Source of the DNA: Woeseia oceani
GTDB lineage: Bacteria; Pseudomonadota; Gammaproteobacteria; Steroidobacterales; Woeseiaceae
Length of the DNA: 64,000 bases
Direction of reading: 5' to 3'
Assembly: GCF_001677435.1 (NCBI RefSeq)
Contig: NZ_CP016268.1
Span: 3,957,001 to 4,021,000, forward strand
Numbering within the stretch: position 1 is the first letter of the stretch; every line of letters begins with the position of its first letter. Made by a program: the position numbers and the translations under genes. Of this stretch, positions 44,124 through 53,846 are shown in pieces. Below the pieces are notes generated by a model. That model did no database searches. It was not told the DNA's origin and saw only the letters and a list, made by a program, of their open reading frames with translations.

Positions 44124-44990
44124 ATGTTGCACAGTATGACCGGCTTTGCCCGGCAAATCGCCGAGTCGCCATTGGGCACGCTGACCTGCGAGATCCGGGC
44201 CGTCAATCATCGCTACCTGGACGTGCAGTTCCGCCTACCCGAGGAACTGCGCCCCAAAGAATCCGAACTGCGACAACAAGTTAGCAGCCAACTGCAGCGC
44301 GGCAAAGTGGACTGCCACCTGCATTTCCGGCGCGCAACCAGCAGTGAACGCGGCCTGATGCTCAATCACGAACTGCTGAGCCGGCTGGCAGAACGCACGG
44401 CCGAACTGGCGACACTGCTCCCGGACACGCGGCCCATGGATCCATTGGACGTGTTGCGCTGGCCCGGCGTCGTCGAAGAACCGCCGCTGGAGGTCGAGCC
44501 GCTGTTTGCCGCCGGCAGCGAGTTGCTGGCCACGACGCTCAGCGCGCTCAACACGATGCGGGCGAGCGAAGGCGGCCGTATTGAAGACATGCTCAGCTCG
44601 CGTTGCGACGAAATCCTGAACATCGCCAGCAGCGTGCGGGCCCGCATGCCCGAAGTGCTGACACGGGTACGGAACAAGCAACGGGAGCGAATCGCAAAGC
44701 TCGATGTTGCCGCCGATCCGGCGCGACTTGAGGTCGAACTGGCGCTGATCAGCCAGAAACTGGACGTCGACGAGGAGCTGGACCGGCTGGAAAGCCATAT
44801 CAGCGAAATCCGCCAGAACCTCGCCGCCAGCGAACCCGTGGGTCGCCGGCTGGACTTCCTGATGCAGGAACTGAACCGCGAAGCCAACACGCTGGGCTCG
44901 AAATCAGCGGATACGGACACCACCCGGGCCGCGGTTGATCTCAAGGTGCTGATAGAACAGATGCGCGAACAAATCCAGAACATCGAGTGA
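44124..44990 (+). CDS. yicC: YicC-family endoribonuclease
   Basis: The 288-residue protein has the N-terminal block MLHSMTGFARQ, EIRAVNHRYLDVQFRLPEE and the C-terminal GRRLDFLMQELNREANTLGSK block followed by DLKVLIEQMREQIQNIE. The family includes an RNase that binds RNA as a hexamer; E. coli YicC destabilises the small RNA RyhB. AGGGG precedes the ATG. The gene is followed by gmk after two bases. Confidence 0.94.
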   Translation: MLHSMTGFARQIAESPLGTLTCEIRAVNHRYLDVQFRLPEELRPKESELRQQVSSQLQRGKVDCHLHFRRATSSERGLMLNHELLSRLAERTAELATLLPDTRPMDPLDVLRWPGVVEEPPLEVEPLFAAGSELLATTLSALNTMRASEGGRIEDMLSSRCDEILNIASSVRARMPEVLTRVRNKQRERIAKLDVAADPARLEVELALISQKLDVDEELDRLESHISEIRQNLAASEPVGRRLDFLMQELNREANTLGSKSADTDTTRAAVDLKVLIEQMREQIQNIE

Positions 44991-44992
44991 GC

Positions 44993-45646
44993 ATGACCAG
45001 CAACAGACTCAAGCACTCCGGCGTAGCGGCCAACGAGGCGCCCGCAGCACGGCTGTTTGTCATAGCCGCGCCTTCAGGCGCAGGCAAGACTACGCTGGTC
45101 AGGAAATTAGTCGCGCGAAACCCTGACATCCGCTTCTCGGTGTCCTACACCACACGCCAGAAGCGACGAAACGAGGAAGATGGCAGGGATTATTTCTTCG
45201 TGAACCTTACAGATTTCCACGACCTGCAAGAAAAGGGCGAGCTGCTGGAATCGGCACTGGTCTTCGACAATTACTACGGCACCAGCCGCCAGCAGGTCGA
45301 GAAACACCTGGCAAATGACCACCACGTGTTACTGGAGATCGACTGGCAGGGCGCGCAGCAGGTCCGGGAGTCCATGTCGGAGTGCATTACGATTTTTATC
45401 CTGCCGCCGTCGCGTGCCGAACTGGAGCGCCGCCTGCGGGACCGCCAGACGGACAGCGACGCGGTCATCGAGCGCCGCCTGCGCGACGCCCTCAGTGATA
45501 TGTCGCACTGGAACGAATTCGACTACTGCATCGTCAACGATGACCTCGACCGTGCCGTTGACGAACTCGAAGCCGTGCTGCGCGGGGATTGCGAGCACTG
45601 CCGCAGTGCTCGCATGCGTCCGCTGATCGAAAAGATTCTGGCGTAA
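44993..45646 (+). CDS. gmk: guanylate kinase
   Basis: The 217-residue P-loop kinase phosphorylates [18 protein letters not shown], the GMP-binding [22 protein letters not shown] and NYYGTS, and [13 protein letters not shown] are typical. An unusually long N-terminal tail of about 20 residues precedes the P-loop. Its ATG lies two bases beyond the yicC stop. An in-frame GTG six bases earlier is possible. Confidence 0.96.
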   Translation: MTSNRLKHSGVAANEAPAARLFVIAAPSGAGKTTLVRKLVARNPDIRFSVSYTTRQKRRNEEDGRDYFFVNLTDFHDLQEKGELLESALVFDNYYGTSRQQVEKHLANDHHVLLEIDWQGAQQVRESMSECITIFILPPSRAELERRLRDRQTDSDAVIERRLRDALSDMSHWNEFDYCIVNDDLDRAVDELEAVLRGDCEHCRSARMRPLIEKILA

Positions 45647-45720
45647 TTCCGCAACAATCCTGTAAACTGGCCGGTCTTTGCGAAAAACCCGGCACGAGCC
45701 GGCAACGGAGAATGACCCCC

Positions 45721-46002
45721 ATGGCCCGAATTACGGTCGAGGACTGCCTGCACAACATCGACAACATCTTTGAAATGGTGCTGGTCGCCGCCAAGCGCGC
45801 GCGCCGCATTGCTCATGGCTCAGATGCCCTGGTCGAACTTGAAAATGACAAGCCGACGGTACTCGCATTGCGCGAAATTGCCGGCGGCCATATCACGCCG
45901 TCTATTCTTGAGGAAATCGAACAGCCGCCTGTCGACGACTTCATGCAACCCGAAAGCAATGACGACATCATGCCCATGCGAGGCATTTCAATCGGAGACT
46001 GA
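45721..46002 (+). CDS. rpoZ: RNA polymerase omega subunit
   Basis: The 93-residue protein begins [28 protein letters not shown], the omega signature, with [15 protein letters not shown]. It assists RNA polymerase assembly and forms part of the ppGpp binding site. The ATG at 45721 is chosen because GGAG is about ten bases upstream; an ATG three codons earlier lies too close to it. It precedes spoT as in most gammaproteobacteria. Confidence 0.96.
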   Translation: MARITVEDCLHNIDNIFEMVLVAAKRARRIAHGSDALVELENDKPTVLALREIAGGHITPSILEEIEQPPVDDFMQPESNDDIMPMRGISIGD

Positions 46003-46050
46003 CTGCAAAACGGGTGCCGCGGCCAGCCCCAACTGCAGGTAACATGAAGC

Positions 46051-48210
46051 ATGGACTACGCCGCATCCATTCTTGCCAAATTGCCGGGCCGCGCTGCCCG
46101 CCGTGACCACGGTCTGCGGCAGCTGCTGGTCAAACTGCGCACCTACCTCACCCCTGATCAGATAAAGCTGGTCGTTAAAGCGTACCGCTTTGGCGCTGCC
46201 GCCCACGAGGGCCAGCGGCGGCGCAGTGGTGAAGACTATATTTCGCACCCCGTTGCGGTCGCCAGCATCCTCGCCGACATGCACATGGACGCGCAGGCCA
46301 TAGCGGCCGCGATCCTGCATGACGTGGTCGAGGACACCGAGACCGGCATCGCCGACCTCGAGAAGGAATTCGACAGCGAGATCGCGACCCTGGTCGACGG
46401 CGTCAGCAAGCTCGACCAGATGCCGTTCAACAGCCGCGCCGAAGCGCAGGCCGAAAGCTTCCGCAAGATGATGCTGGCGATGATCGAGGACATCCGTGTG
46501 ATCCTCGTGAAGCTCGCAGACCGCCTGCACAACATGCGTACGCTGGACTCCATGCCGCGCGACAAGCAGGCACGCATCGCCCGCGAAACGCTTGAGATTT
46601 ACGCGCCGATTGCAAATCGCCTGGGCATAAACCGCATGAAGGTCGATCTCGAAGACCTCGGCATGCGCTACCTGTACCCCTACCGTTACCGTGTTCTTGA
46701 GAAAGCGCTGCGCAGAGCGAAAGGCAATCAACGCCAGATGCTGCGCAAAATGGCAGATCGCATACGCAAATCGCTCCAGGAACAGCAGATCGACGGCGAA
46801 GTGATCGGCCGCGAGAAGCACCTCTACAGCATCTACAAGAAGATGGCGGAGAAGAAGCGCCTGCTGAACGACATCGTCGACGTGTACGGTTTTCGTATCG
46901 TGGTGCACGACGTCAACACCTGCTATCGCGTACTTGGCATCGTGCACGGGCTGTACAAGCCCATGCCCGGTCGCTTCAAGGATTACATCGCGATTCCGCG
47001 GATCAACGGCTACCAATCACTGCACACAACCCTGTTTGGTCCGAAAGGAATGCCGCTCGAAGTGCAGATTCGCACCGTGCAGATGAACCGCGTGGCAGAG
47101 TCCGGCGTTGCCGCACACTGGCAATACAAGGCCGAAGACAAATCCAGCGCTACGCCACAGCGACGGGCGCGCGAATGGTTATCTCGGCTGGTGGAAATCC
47201 AGGAGCAGGGCAGCTCGGAAGAGTTCCTGGAGAACGTGAAAGTTGACCTGTTCCCGGACAAGATCTACGTGTTCACGCCCAAAGGCGACATCATGCCGAT
47301 GCCGAAAGGCGCGACCACCGTCGATTTCGCCTACGCCGTCCATACCGACATCGGCAATCGCTGTGTTGCGGCCAAGATTGATCGCAACCTGGTGCCCTTG
47401 CGCACCCAGTTGCAGAACAGCCAGACCGTCGAGATCGTCACGGCGCGCGGCGCCAAGCCAAACCCCAACTGGGTCACTTTTGTCACCACGGCAAAGGCGC
47501 GCTCGGCCATTCGCTTGTACATGAAGCAAATGCGCTCAAGCGAATCCACCGACCTCGGCAAGCGTTTGCTGGATCGTTCGCTCAAGGACCTGGGCTCATC
47601 ACTGCGCAAGATCGGCAAGGTCCGGATGCGCGAAGCACTTAATGAACTCGGCCTCGACAGCCCGGAAGGCCTGTACGAACAACTCGGGCTGGGAGAACGA
47701 CTCGCACCATTAACGGCGCGTATATTGCTCGGCATCGGTGATGACGGCGAAAAAACGGATGCCAAAGCCAGCCTTACGATATCCGGTACCGAAGGCCTCG
47801 TCGTCACCTACGCCAAGTGTTGCTACCCGATTCCGGGTGACGAGGTTATGGGCTATTTGAGCACCGGCCGCGGTATCGTGATTCACCGCAATAATTGCGG
47901 CAACCTGTCGAACTTTCGCAAGCAACCCGACAAGTGGATCTCGGTTGACTGGGAAAAGGAATTGCAACGCGATTTCACCACCCAGATCCGGATCGAAACG
48001 ATCAACCGCACCGGCGTACTCGCCGAAGTGGCCGCCACGATTGCCGATGCCGGTTCCAATATCGAACAGGTATCGGTCGGAGATCGGCACGAAGACTGTT
48101 CCGAGCTGACGTTCCTGATTACGATCAGGGATCGTACGCATCTCGCGAACATCATGCGGCGTGTACGTACAATGCCGAACGTGGCTCGCGTCACCCGCGA
48201 CTGCGCCTAG
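46051..48210 (+). CDS. spoT: bifunctional (p)ppGpp synthetase/hydrolase
   Basis: The 719-residue protein has the HD hydrolase domain (His66, HDVVED at 90-95), the synthetase domain with RFKDYIAIPRINGYQSLHT (about 307-325) and EVQIRT, a TGS domain (PDKIYVFTPKGDIM), a zinc-finger/helical part with CCYPIPGDEV and a C-terminal ACT domain. Both catalytic domains keep key residues, so it likely makes and degrades the alarmone. Position after rpoZ identifies SpoT rather than RelA. Confidence 0.95.
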   Translation: MDYAASILAKLPGRAARRDHGLRQLLVKLRTYLTPDQIKLVVKAYRFGAAAHEGQRRRSGEDYISHPVAVASILADMHMDAQAIAAAILHDVVEDTETGIADLEKEFDSEIATLVDGVSKLDQMPFNSRAEAQAESFRKMMLAMIEDIRVILVKLADRLHNMRTLDSMPRDKQARIARETLEIYAPIANRLGINRMKVDLEDLGMRYLYPYRYRVLEKALRRAKGNQRQMLRKMADRIRKSLQEQQIDGEVIGREKHLYSIYKKMAEKKRLLNDIVDVYGFRIVVHDVNTCYRVLGIVHGLYKPMPGRFKDYIAIPRINGYQSLHTTLFGPKGMPLEVQIRTVQMNRVAESGVAAHWQYKAEDKSSATPQRRAREWLSRLVEIQEQGSSEEFLENVKVDLFPDKIYVFTPKGDIMPMPKGATTVDFAYAVHTDIGNRCVAAKIDRNLVPLRTQLQNSQTVEIVTARGAKPNPNWVTFVTTAKARSAIRLYMKQMRSSESTDLGKRLLDRSLKDLGSSLRKIGKVRMREALNELGLDSPEGLYEQLGLGERLAPLTARILLGIGDDGEKTDAKASLTISGTEGLVVTYAKCCYPIPGDEVMGYLSTGRGIVIHRNNCGNLSNFRKQPDKWISVDWEKELQRDFTTQIRIETINRTGVLAEVAATIADAGSNIEQVSVGDRHEDCSELTFLITIRDRTHLANIMRRVRTMPNVARVTRDCA

Positions 48211-48247
48211 AACCAGTTAACCCATAAGAAAACCTCAGGAGACAGTC

Positions 48248-48631
48248 TTGTCCAGGAAAGTCATACACAGTGATAACGCGCCTGCCGCCATCGGCACCTA
48301 CTCGCAGGCAGTAGAAGTAAACGGACTCGTGTTCATGTCCGGGCAGTTGCCGCTAGATCCGGCAAGCATGGAAATTGTTGAGGGTGACTTTGCCGCACGC
48401 GCACACCAGGTGTTCAAGAACATGACGGCTATTTGCGAAGCCGCTGGTGGCTCGAGCGATGACATCGTCAAAGTGAATATCTTCCTGACTGATCTCAGCA
48501 ATTTCGCCACCGTCAACGAAGTCATGGCAGAGTACTTCACCGAACCTTATCCAGCCCGCGCCGCCATCGGCGTCGCCAGTCTGCCGAAGGGCACGGACAT
48601 CGAGGCCGAGGCTGTTCTGGCCGCCCGCTGA
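48248..48631 (+). CDS. ridA: RidA family 2-iminobutanoate/2-iminopropanoate deaminase
   Basis: The 127-residue protein hydrolyses reactive enamine/imine products of PLP enzymes. SDNAPAAIGTYSQAVEVNGLVFMSGQLPLDP and the C-terminal PARAAIGVASLPKGTDIEAEAVL block are family-typical, the conserved arginine being in YPARAAI. The start is TTG, six bases after AGGAG. It lies between spoT and recG. Confidence 0.93.
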   Translation: MSRKVIHSDNAPAAIGTYSQAVEVNGLVFMSGQLPLDPASMEIVEGDFAARAHQVFKNMTAICEAAGGSSDDIVKVNIFLTDLSNFATVNEVMAEYFTEPYPARAAIGVASLPKGTDIEAEAVLAAR

Positions 48632-48645
48632 ACTGATTTGCTAAC

Positions 48646-50727
48646 GTGGCCGACCAACCCCTGCATGCCGCACTGACGACACTCAAAGGGGTTGGTCCGG
48701 CTCTCGTCCAGAAGCTCGCCAGGCTGCGCCTGGAAAACGTCGAAGACCTGCTGTTCCTGCTGCCGCTGCGCTACGAAGACCGCACAACGGTCCGGCGTAT
48801 CGGCGAGCTGTTGCCGGGGACCCGCAGCCTGGTTTGTGGTGAGGTCCTGCTGGCAGAAACCGTATTTCGGGGCCGGCGCAGTCTGCTGGTTCGTATTGCG
48901 GATGGCAGTGGTCAGCTCACCTTGCGGTTCTTCCACTTCTCCGCGCAGCAACAAGCGCAGTTCCGGCCCGGTGTACATATTGCCTGCTTCGGCGACGCGC
49001 GACTTGGCAGCGCGGGCATGGAAATGGTGCACCCTGAATACCGCATCATTCGCGACGGCAACAACCCGTTGGCGAGCGATACACTGACGCCGATTTACCC
49101 GATTACCGACGGCGTGCCGCAAGGCCGGATGCGCAGCCTTGCCAGCCAGGCGGTCGCTATCATGCGGCGCTCGCCACCAGCCGAACTGCTGCCTGACAGT
49201 CTGCGCAACGAGCTTGACATGCCAACGCTTGCCGAGGCACTGAGCTATCTGCACCACCCACCGGTCGATGCTGACTTGACGCTGCTGGCAACCGGCACAC
49301 ATCCCTGCCAGCAGCGGCTCGCTTTTGAAGAACTGCTGGCTCACTACCTGAGCCTGCGCAATCTGCGTCGGTTGGCCAGCCAGGAAAAGTCGCCGGCGCT
49401 GCCCGACGATGCGGGCTTGCACCACCGCTTCCTGAGCAGCCTGCCATTTACCATGACCGGTGCACAAAGCCGCGTTATCGAAGAAATACTCGCCGACCTG
49501 CGTAAAGCGCAGCCGATGATGCGCCTGATCCAGGGCGATGTTGGCTCGGGCAAAACCGTGGTTGCGGCGATGGCATGCTTGCAGGCCATCGGCAGTGGTC
49601 GGCAGGCCGCGGTTATGGCACCGACGGAACTGCTGGCTGAACAGCACCTGCAAAGTTTTCAGTCGTGGTTTGAACCGCTGGACATCGAACCCTGCTGGCT
49701 GGCCGGCAGTCAGCGCGCAGCGGCACGCCGCGAGTCGCTCGCGGCCATCGCGGATGGGACTGCCCGACTGGTGATTGGAACGCATGCGCTGTTTCAGGAT
49801 GGCGTCGACTTTCACGGACTGGGTCTTATCGTGATTGATGAGCAGCACCGCTTCGGCGTTCACCAACGCATGGCGTTGCGCGACAAGGGTGCTGACGGAC
49901 TCGGGCAACCACACCAGCTGGTCATGACCGCAACGCCAATCCCGCGCACGCTGGCGATGGCCGCCTATGCCGATCTGGACACGTCGATCATTGATGAGCT
50001 GCCGCCGGGCCGGCAGCCGGTCACGACAGTAGCGCTGCCCGAGAGCCGCCGCGAACAGGTCATCGAGCGGGTCCGCGAAGCTTGCGCCAAAGGCCAACAG
50101 GCTTATTGGGTTTGCCCGCTGATCGAGGAATCAGAACTGCTGGATTTTCAAGCGGCCGAACTCAGCCATGCACAGCTCAGTGCAGCGTTGCCTGAATTGC
50201 AGGTCGGGCTCGTGCACGGGCGCATGAAAGGCCCCGCCCGTGATCTGGTCATGCGCGCGTTCAAAGCCGGTGAGCTGCATCTGCTCGTGGCAACAACCGT
50301 GATTGAGGTCGGCGTCGATGTCCCCAATGCCAGCCTGATGATCATCGAAAATGCGGAACGCATGGGGCTGTCACAGCTGCACCAGTTGCGTGGCCGTGTG
50401 GGCCGCGGTGCTGCACAAAGCCATTGCGTGCTGCTCTACAAACAACCGCTCGGCAAGATCGCAAAGAGCCGGCTGGGTGTTTTGCGCGATACCAACGACG
50501 GCTTCATCGTCGCGCAGCGCGATCTCGAACTTCGTGGGCCGGGAGAGTTATTGGGTACGCGCCAGACCGGACTGCCGCAATACCGCATTGCCGACCTCGC
50601 CCGCGACGGCGAACTGATGCCCAAGGTACAAAAGACAGCGCAAACCATACTGCGGGAAAACCCGGCGACAGCGAGTGCACTGGTACGCCGCTGGATCGCC
50701 GATGCCGGCCGTTACGGCAAGGTTTGA
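48646..50727 (+). CDS. recG: ATP-dependent DNA helicase RecG
   Basis: The 693-residue enzyme remodels stalled forks and Holliday junctions. The N-terminal wedge/OB domain (LKGVGPALVQKLARL) precedes helicase motifs GDVGSGKT (about 297), DEQHRFG (about 398) and TATPIPRT, then ENAERMGLSQLHQLRGRVGRG and the TRG-type C-terminus FIVAQRDLELRGPGELLGTRQTG. It begins with GTG 14 bp after ridA. Confidence 0.96.
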   Translation: MADQPLHAALTTLKGVGPALVQKLARLRLENVEDLLFLLPLRYEDRTTVRRIGELLPGTRSLVCGEVLLAETVFRGRRSLLVRIADGSGQLTLRFFHFSAQQQAQFRPGVHIACFGDARLGSAGMEMVHPEYRIIRDGNNPLASDTLTPIYPITDGVPQGRMRSLASQAVAIMRRSPPAELLPDSLRNELDMPTLAEALSYLHHPPVDADLTLLATGTHPCQQRLAFEELLAHYLSLRNLRRLASQEKSPALPDDAGLHHRFLSSLPFTMTGAQSRVIEEILADLRKAQPMMRLIQGDVGSGKTVVAAMACLQAIGSGRQAAVMAPTELLAEQHLQSFQSWFEPLDIEPCWLAGSQRAAARRESLAAIADGTARLVIGTHALFQDGVDFHGLGLIVIDEQHRFGVHQRMALRDKGADGLGQPHQLVMTATPIPRTLAMAAYADLDTSIIDELPPGRQPVTTVALPESRREQVIERVREACAKGQQAYWVCPLIEESELLDFQAAELSHAQLSAALPELQVGLVHGRMKGPARDLVMRAFKAGELHLLVATTVIEVGVDVPNASLMIIENAERMGLSQLHQLRGRVGRGAAQSHCVLLYKQPLGKIAKSRLGVLRDTNDGFIVAQRDLELRGPGELLGTRQTGLPQYRIADLARDGELMPKVQKTAQTILRENPATASALVRRWIADAGRYGKV

Positions 50728-50797
50728 GCGGCTTGCGCCTGCCTCACCGCGTATCCACACTGGCCGCAATCGCGGATTTCAGTACACTCTCGCTGCA

Positions 50798-51715
50798 ATG
50801 AATACCAACAACCCCGTGAACCGCAGCTCGGGCAACGCGGCCTTGCTCAGTCAGCTCCGCAATTACCTGGTCCTGATGCGCATGGACCGTCCTATCGGGA
50901 TCTGGCTGTTGATGTGGCCAACCTTGTGGGCGCTGTGGCTGGCCGGCAAAGGCCATCCCGATTCCGGACTGTTTATCGTGTTTGTACTCGGCGTGGTGGT
51001 CATGCGGGCCGCCGGCTGTGTGCTCAATGACTTCGCCGATCGCAACATCGACCCTTACGTCGAACGGACCCGCAACCGACCCATTCCCAGCGGCGCCGTC
51101 GCGCCTTTGGAAGCCCTCGCGCTGTTCGTCGCGTTGTCATTGATTGCGATCGGGCTCGCCTCCATGCTCAACAGTCAGGCACAGATCCTCGCCGTGGTCG
51201 GCGCCGGCCTGACCATCGTGTACCCGTTCATCAAACGTTTCATTTCGGTACCGCAGTTTTTCCTTGGCGCGGCATTTGGCTGGGCTGTGCCGATGGCGTT
51301 TGCTGCCCAGACCGGACAAACGCCGCAACTCGCCTGGATCATCTTTCTTGCGGCCCTTATCTGGGCGACGATTTACGACAGCTTCTACGCCATGGTGGAC
51401 CGCGAGGACGATCTGAAGATCGGCGTGAAATCCACCGCAATCCTGTTTGGCGATGCCGACCTGTTTATCATCGGCGCACTGCAGGGGCTCATGCTGATGG
51501 CGCTGATTTTTGCCGGCAACATGGCGGAGCTTGGCCCGTGGTACTTCGCCGCGTTGATGATCGCGGCGTTGATGATGGCCTGGCACCAATGGCTGGCGCG
51601 GAAACGGGACCGTGACGGTTGTTTCAAGGCGTTTCTGCACAATCACTATATCGGTATGGTGGTGTTCATCGGCATCGTCCTGCACTACACCTTCGAGACA
51701 CCACTGCCTGGCTGA
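50798..51715 (+). CDS. ubiA: 4-hydroxybenzoate polyprenyltransferase
   Basis: UbiA attaches the polyprenyl chain to 4-hydroxybenzoate in ubiquinone synthesis. The 305-residue membrane protein has about eight helices and both aspartate-rich motifs, NDFADRNIDPYVERT and DREDDLKIGVKS. The N-terminal YLVLMRMDRPIGIWLLMWP is family-typical. Its last 31 bp overlap the end of comF on the opposite strand. Confidence 0.94.
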   Translation: MNTNNPVNRSSGNAALLSQLRNYLVLMRMDRPIGIWLLMWPTLWALWLAGKGHPDSGLFIVFVLGVVVMRAAGCVLNDFADRNIDPYVERTRNRPIPSGAVAPLEALALFVALSLIAIGLASMLNSQAQILAVVGAGLTIVYPFIKRFISVPQFFLGAAFGWAVPMAFAAQTGQTPQLAWIIFLAALIWATIYDSFYAMVDREDDLKIGVKSTAILFGDADLFIIGALQGLMLMALIFAGNMAELGPWYFAALMIAALMMAWHQWLARKRDRDGCFKAFLHNHYIGMVVFIGIVLHYTFETPLPG

Positions 51716-52410
51716 CGTCCGTTCGCGGCGCGCGCAACCGTCAGTACTCCGACCTGTTCGGCACCATGGGCACGCAGCAAGAGACTGAGCTGCCAGCAGG
51801 TCTCGCCCGTGGTCATGACATCGTCGACTAACAGTGGGTATCGGCATTTCAGGGGTGCGGCCAGTGCAAAGGCAGCACGCAGATTGCGCCGGCGAGCCGC
51901 CCGTCCGAGCCCGCTCTGCGCCTCGGTGGCACGAACCCGCCGCACAGCGGTTGCAACCGGCAGCCCTGTCGCACGGGCCAGCGGCCGGCAAAGTTCTTCT
52001 GCTTGATTAAAACCGCGCAACGCCTGTCGCCAACGGTGCAACGGAACCGGTAGCAGGGCATCGACGGCCGCGAATTCGCGACGCAATAACGGCAGCATAA
52101 GCTCCGCGAACGCCGCCGCAAACGCGAGTTGTGCCGAGAACTTCAACGCTTTCAATGCGGCGTCCACGGGCCATTCATAGGGCAGGGCCGCGCGGCATCG
52201 GGTCCACGGCGGCGGGCGTTGCTGGCAGCGACCGCAGCACAGGTCAGCCGCGGTCACCCGCGGCATGGGCTCGCTGCAAAGCGGGCACGCGGGGCCGAGC
52301 GCCGGGAGATCCTTGCGACAGCCTTCACAGAGCCGCCCGTGACTAACCGGCTGCGCGCAAAAGACACAGACTGTCGGTAAGCCGGGAACTGGCAGGGCGC
52401 CGATACGCAT
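51685..52410 (-). CDS. comF: ComF-family phosphoribosyltransferase-like protein
   Basis: The 241-residue protein has an N-terminal four-pair zinc-ribbon cysteine arrangement (CVFCAQP, CEGCRKDL, CPLCSEPM, CCGRCQQRPPPW) and the PRPP-binding DDVMTTGET. The family functions in DNA uptake competence and, in some cases, as an orphan phosphoribosyltransferase. The ATG has GAGGA eight bases upstream. It is convergent with and overlaps ubiA, and divergent from bioC. Confidence 0.9.
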   Translation of the reverse strand: MRIGALPVPGLPTVCVFCAQPVSHGRLCEGCRKDLPALGPACPLCSEPMPRVTAADLCCGRCQQRPPPWTRCRAALPYEWPVDAALKALKFSAQLAFAAAFAELMLPLLRREFAAVDALLPVPLHRWRQALRGFNQAEELCRPLARATGLPVATAVRRVRATEAQSGLGRAARRRNLRAAFALAAPLKCRYPLLVDDVMTTGETCWQLSLLLRAHGAEQVGVLTVARAANGRQPGSGVSKV

Positions 52411-52531
52411 GCGCCGATCCTCGCAGACCGCAACCGGTACCGCGATTCGCATTTCCCGGCAGCAAGGGCAGATAGTTCACCGTCCGGGCATATCGCGGTA
52501 CGCGAGCAATGCCCGTATGCTAGCGCCCGCC

Positions 52532-53404
52532 ATGAACACGCCAGACACAGAAACACCGCGTCAGCGAGACGTGCGGAGACGCTTTGACCGCAGCGCGGAC
52601 GACAGTGACGCGGCCGAGTTCCTGTTCGCCACCAGCCGGGCAGGCCTGCTTGAGCGGCTGCAACCCATGCAACTCAAGGTAGAGCGGGTGCTGATTCTTG
52701 GCGCGGGTAAAGGCGCGCTGAATCGCGAACTGGGGAAACGCTTTCGCGGCAGTCAGCTGTTCGGCCTCGACCTGTCCCACAACATGCTGCAACACAACCG
52801 CCGCGCTGGCTCCTTGTTTTCGCGCAACCGGGTGCTGCAGGCAAATGCGCAGGCCATCCCCCTGAAAGACGGGAGCATGGACGTGGTGATTGCCAACCTG
52901 TTGCTGCCCTGGATCGCCGACTTGCCGCAACTGCTGCACGATGTCGCCCGCGTTTTGCGCAAAGACGGGCTGTTTGCGTTTTCCGCCCTCGGCCCTGACA
53001 GCCTGCGCGAACTGCGGAATGCATTCGAGGGCGATGAGGCGGCGCATGTGCGGGAATTTGCGGATATGCACAACCTTGGCGACACACTGGTGCGCGAAGG
53101 TTTGCGCGATCCGGTGCTGGATATCGACCATTTGCACCTCGAGTACACCGACACCCGCGCCCTGTTTCGCGACCTGACCGTGACCGGTGCAAGAAATACG
53201 CTGGCCGGACGCCGCCGCACGCTGACCGGCAAACAACGATTTGGCCGCGTCAAAGATGCGCTGCAAAGTCAATTTCATGAGCAGCGACTTAGGCTTACGC
53301 TGGAAATGGTGTACGGGCACGCCTGGGGTGGCGGTCCGCTTCCCAAGGACGACGAGTTCAGTTTCAGCGTCGATGATTTGCGCGGCCGCCGCCGCGGTCG
53401 CTAG
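52532..53404 (+). CDS. bioC: malonyl-ACP O-methyltransferase-like protein
   Basis: BioC methylates malonyl-ACP to initiate pimelate synthesis for biotin. The 290-residue SAM-dependent enzyme has motif I LILGAGKGALNREL, FGLDLSHNML, ANLLLPWIADLPQLL and AFSALGPDSLRELRNAF, resembling BioC, which is often adjacent to comF. Methyltransferases of this type are easily mislabelled, and no other bio gene is here. Confidence 0.75.
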   Translation: MNTPDTETPRQRDVRRRFDRSADDSDAAEFLFATSRAGLLERLQPMQLKVERVLILGAGKGALNRELGKRFRGSQLFGLDLSHNMLQHNRRAGSLFSRNRVLQANAQAIPLKDGSMDVVIANLLLPWIADLPQLLHDVARVLRKDGLFAFSALGPDSLRELRNAFEGDEAAHVREFADMHNLGDTLVREGLRDPVLDIDHLHLEYTDTRALFRDLTVTGARNTLAGRRRTLTGKQRFGRVKDALQSQFHEQRLRLTLEMVYGHAWGGGPLPKDDEFSFSVDDLRGRRRGR

Positions 53405-53846
53405 GTTTGCCGGAAACTTTCCACAAGCCAAATCAGGTCGTCCGGCTAAGTGGTTGTTAATGAAATAATTTGTCTCGTGCACCAAGCGCCCGGCTGTTTG
53501 CAAGCCGAACCCGCTTTCAGTAAACTTCGCTGGCTTTTTGACCAGCCGGCATCGACATTGGATGCCGGGCAGCGGAACTGCCGGGTACCCGCGCGCAGGT
53601 TTAAAGCCTTCGAACACTGAGCGGAGCCAAAGGTACCCGGACTTGCCACCCTGAAACCGACTCGTGATTTTGGCCTGACAGCCGAAGTTGGCGGTACGGT
53701 TTTGCGGTGAATCACAGCCAGAGCATGACAACTGGCTGCGGTGGCTATCGGCGTACGTTTACTTCGCCGTGCTTGGTAAAGATGCAACGTGTGACTTACG
53801 TACTGGATGGAATTTTGGGTGACACGCGTCACCGGGTGAAGCTTCG
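53405..53846. promoter_or_regulatory. intergenic region upstream of the cox cluster
   Basis: This 442-bp region must contain the coxB promoter. I see an inverted pair CCGGGTACC (53581-53589) and GGTACCCGG (53632-53640) and a perfect dyad GGTGAC-ACGC-GTCACC (53818-53833) ending 13 bases before the coxB ATG. A minus-strand ORF of 128 codons has no recognisable family and is probably spurious. Confidence 0.45.

Noticed and set aside
53446-53832. 128-codon minus-strand ORF before coxB
   Set aside because: Composition is basic and low in hydrophobics, no family recognised and no ribosome site; it spans the cox promoter region.
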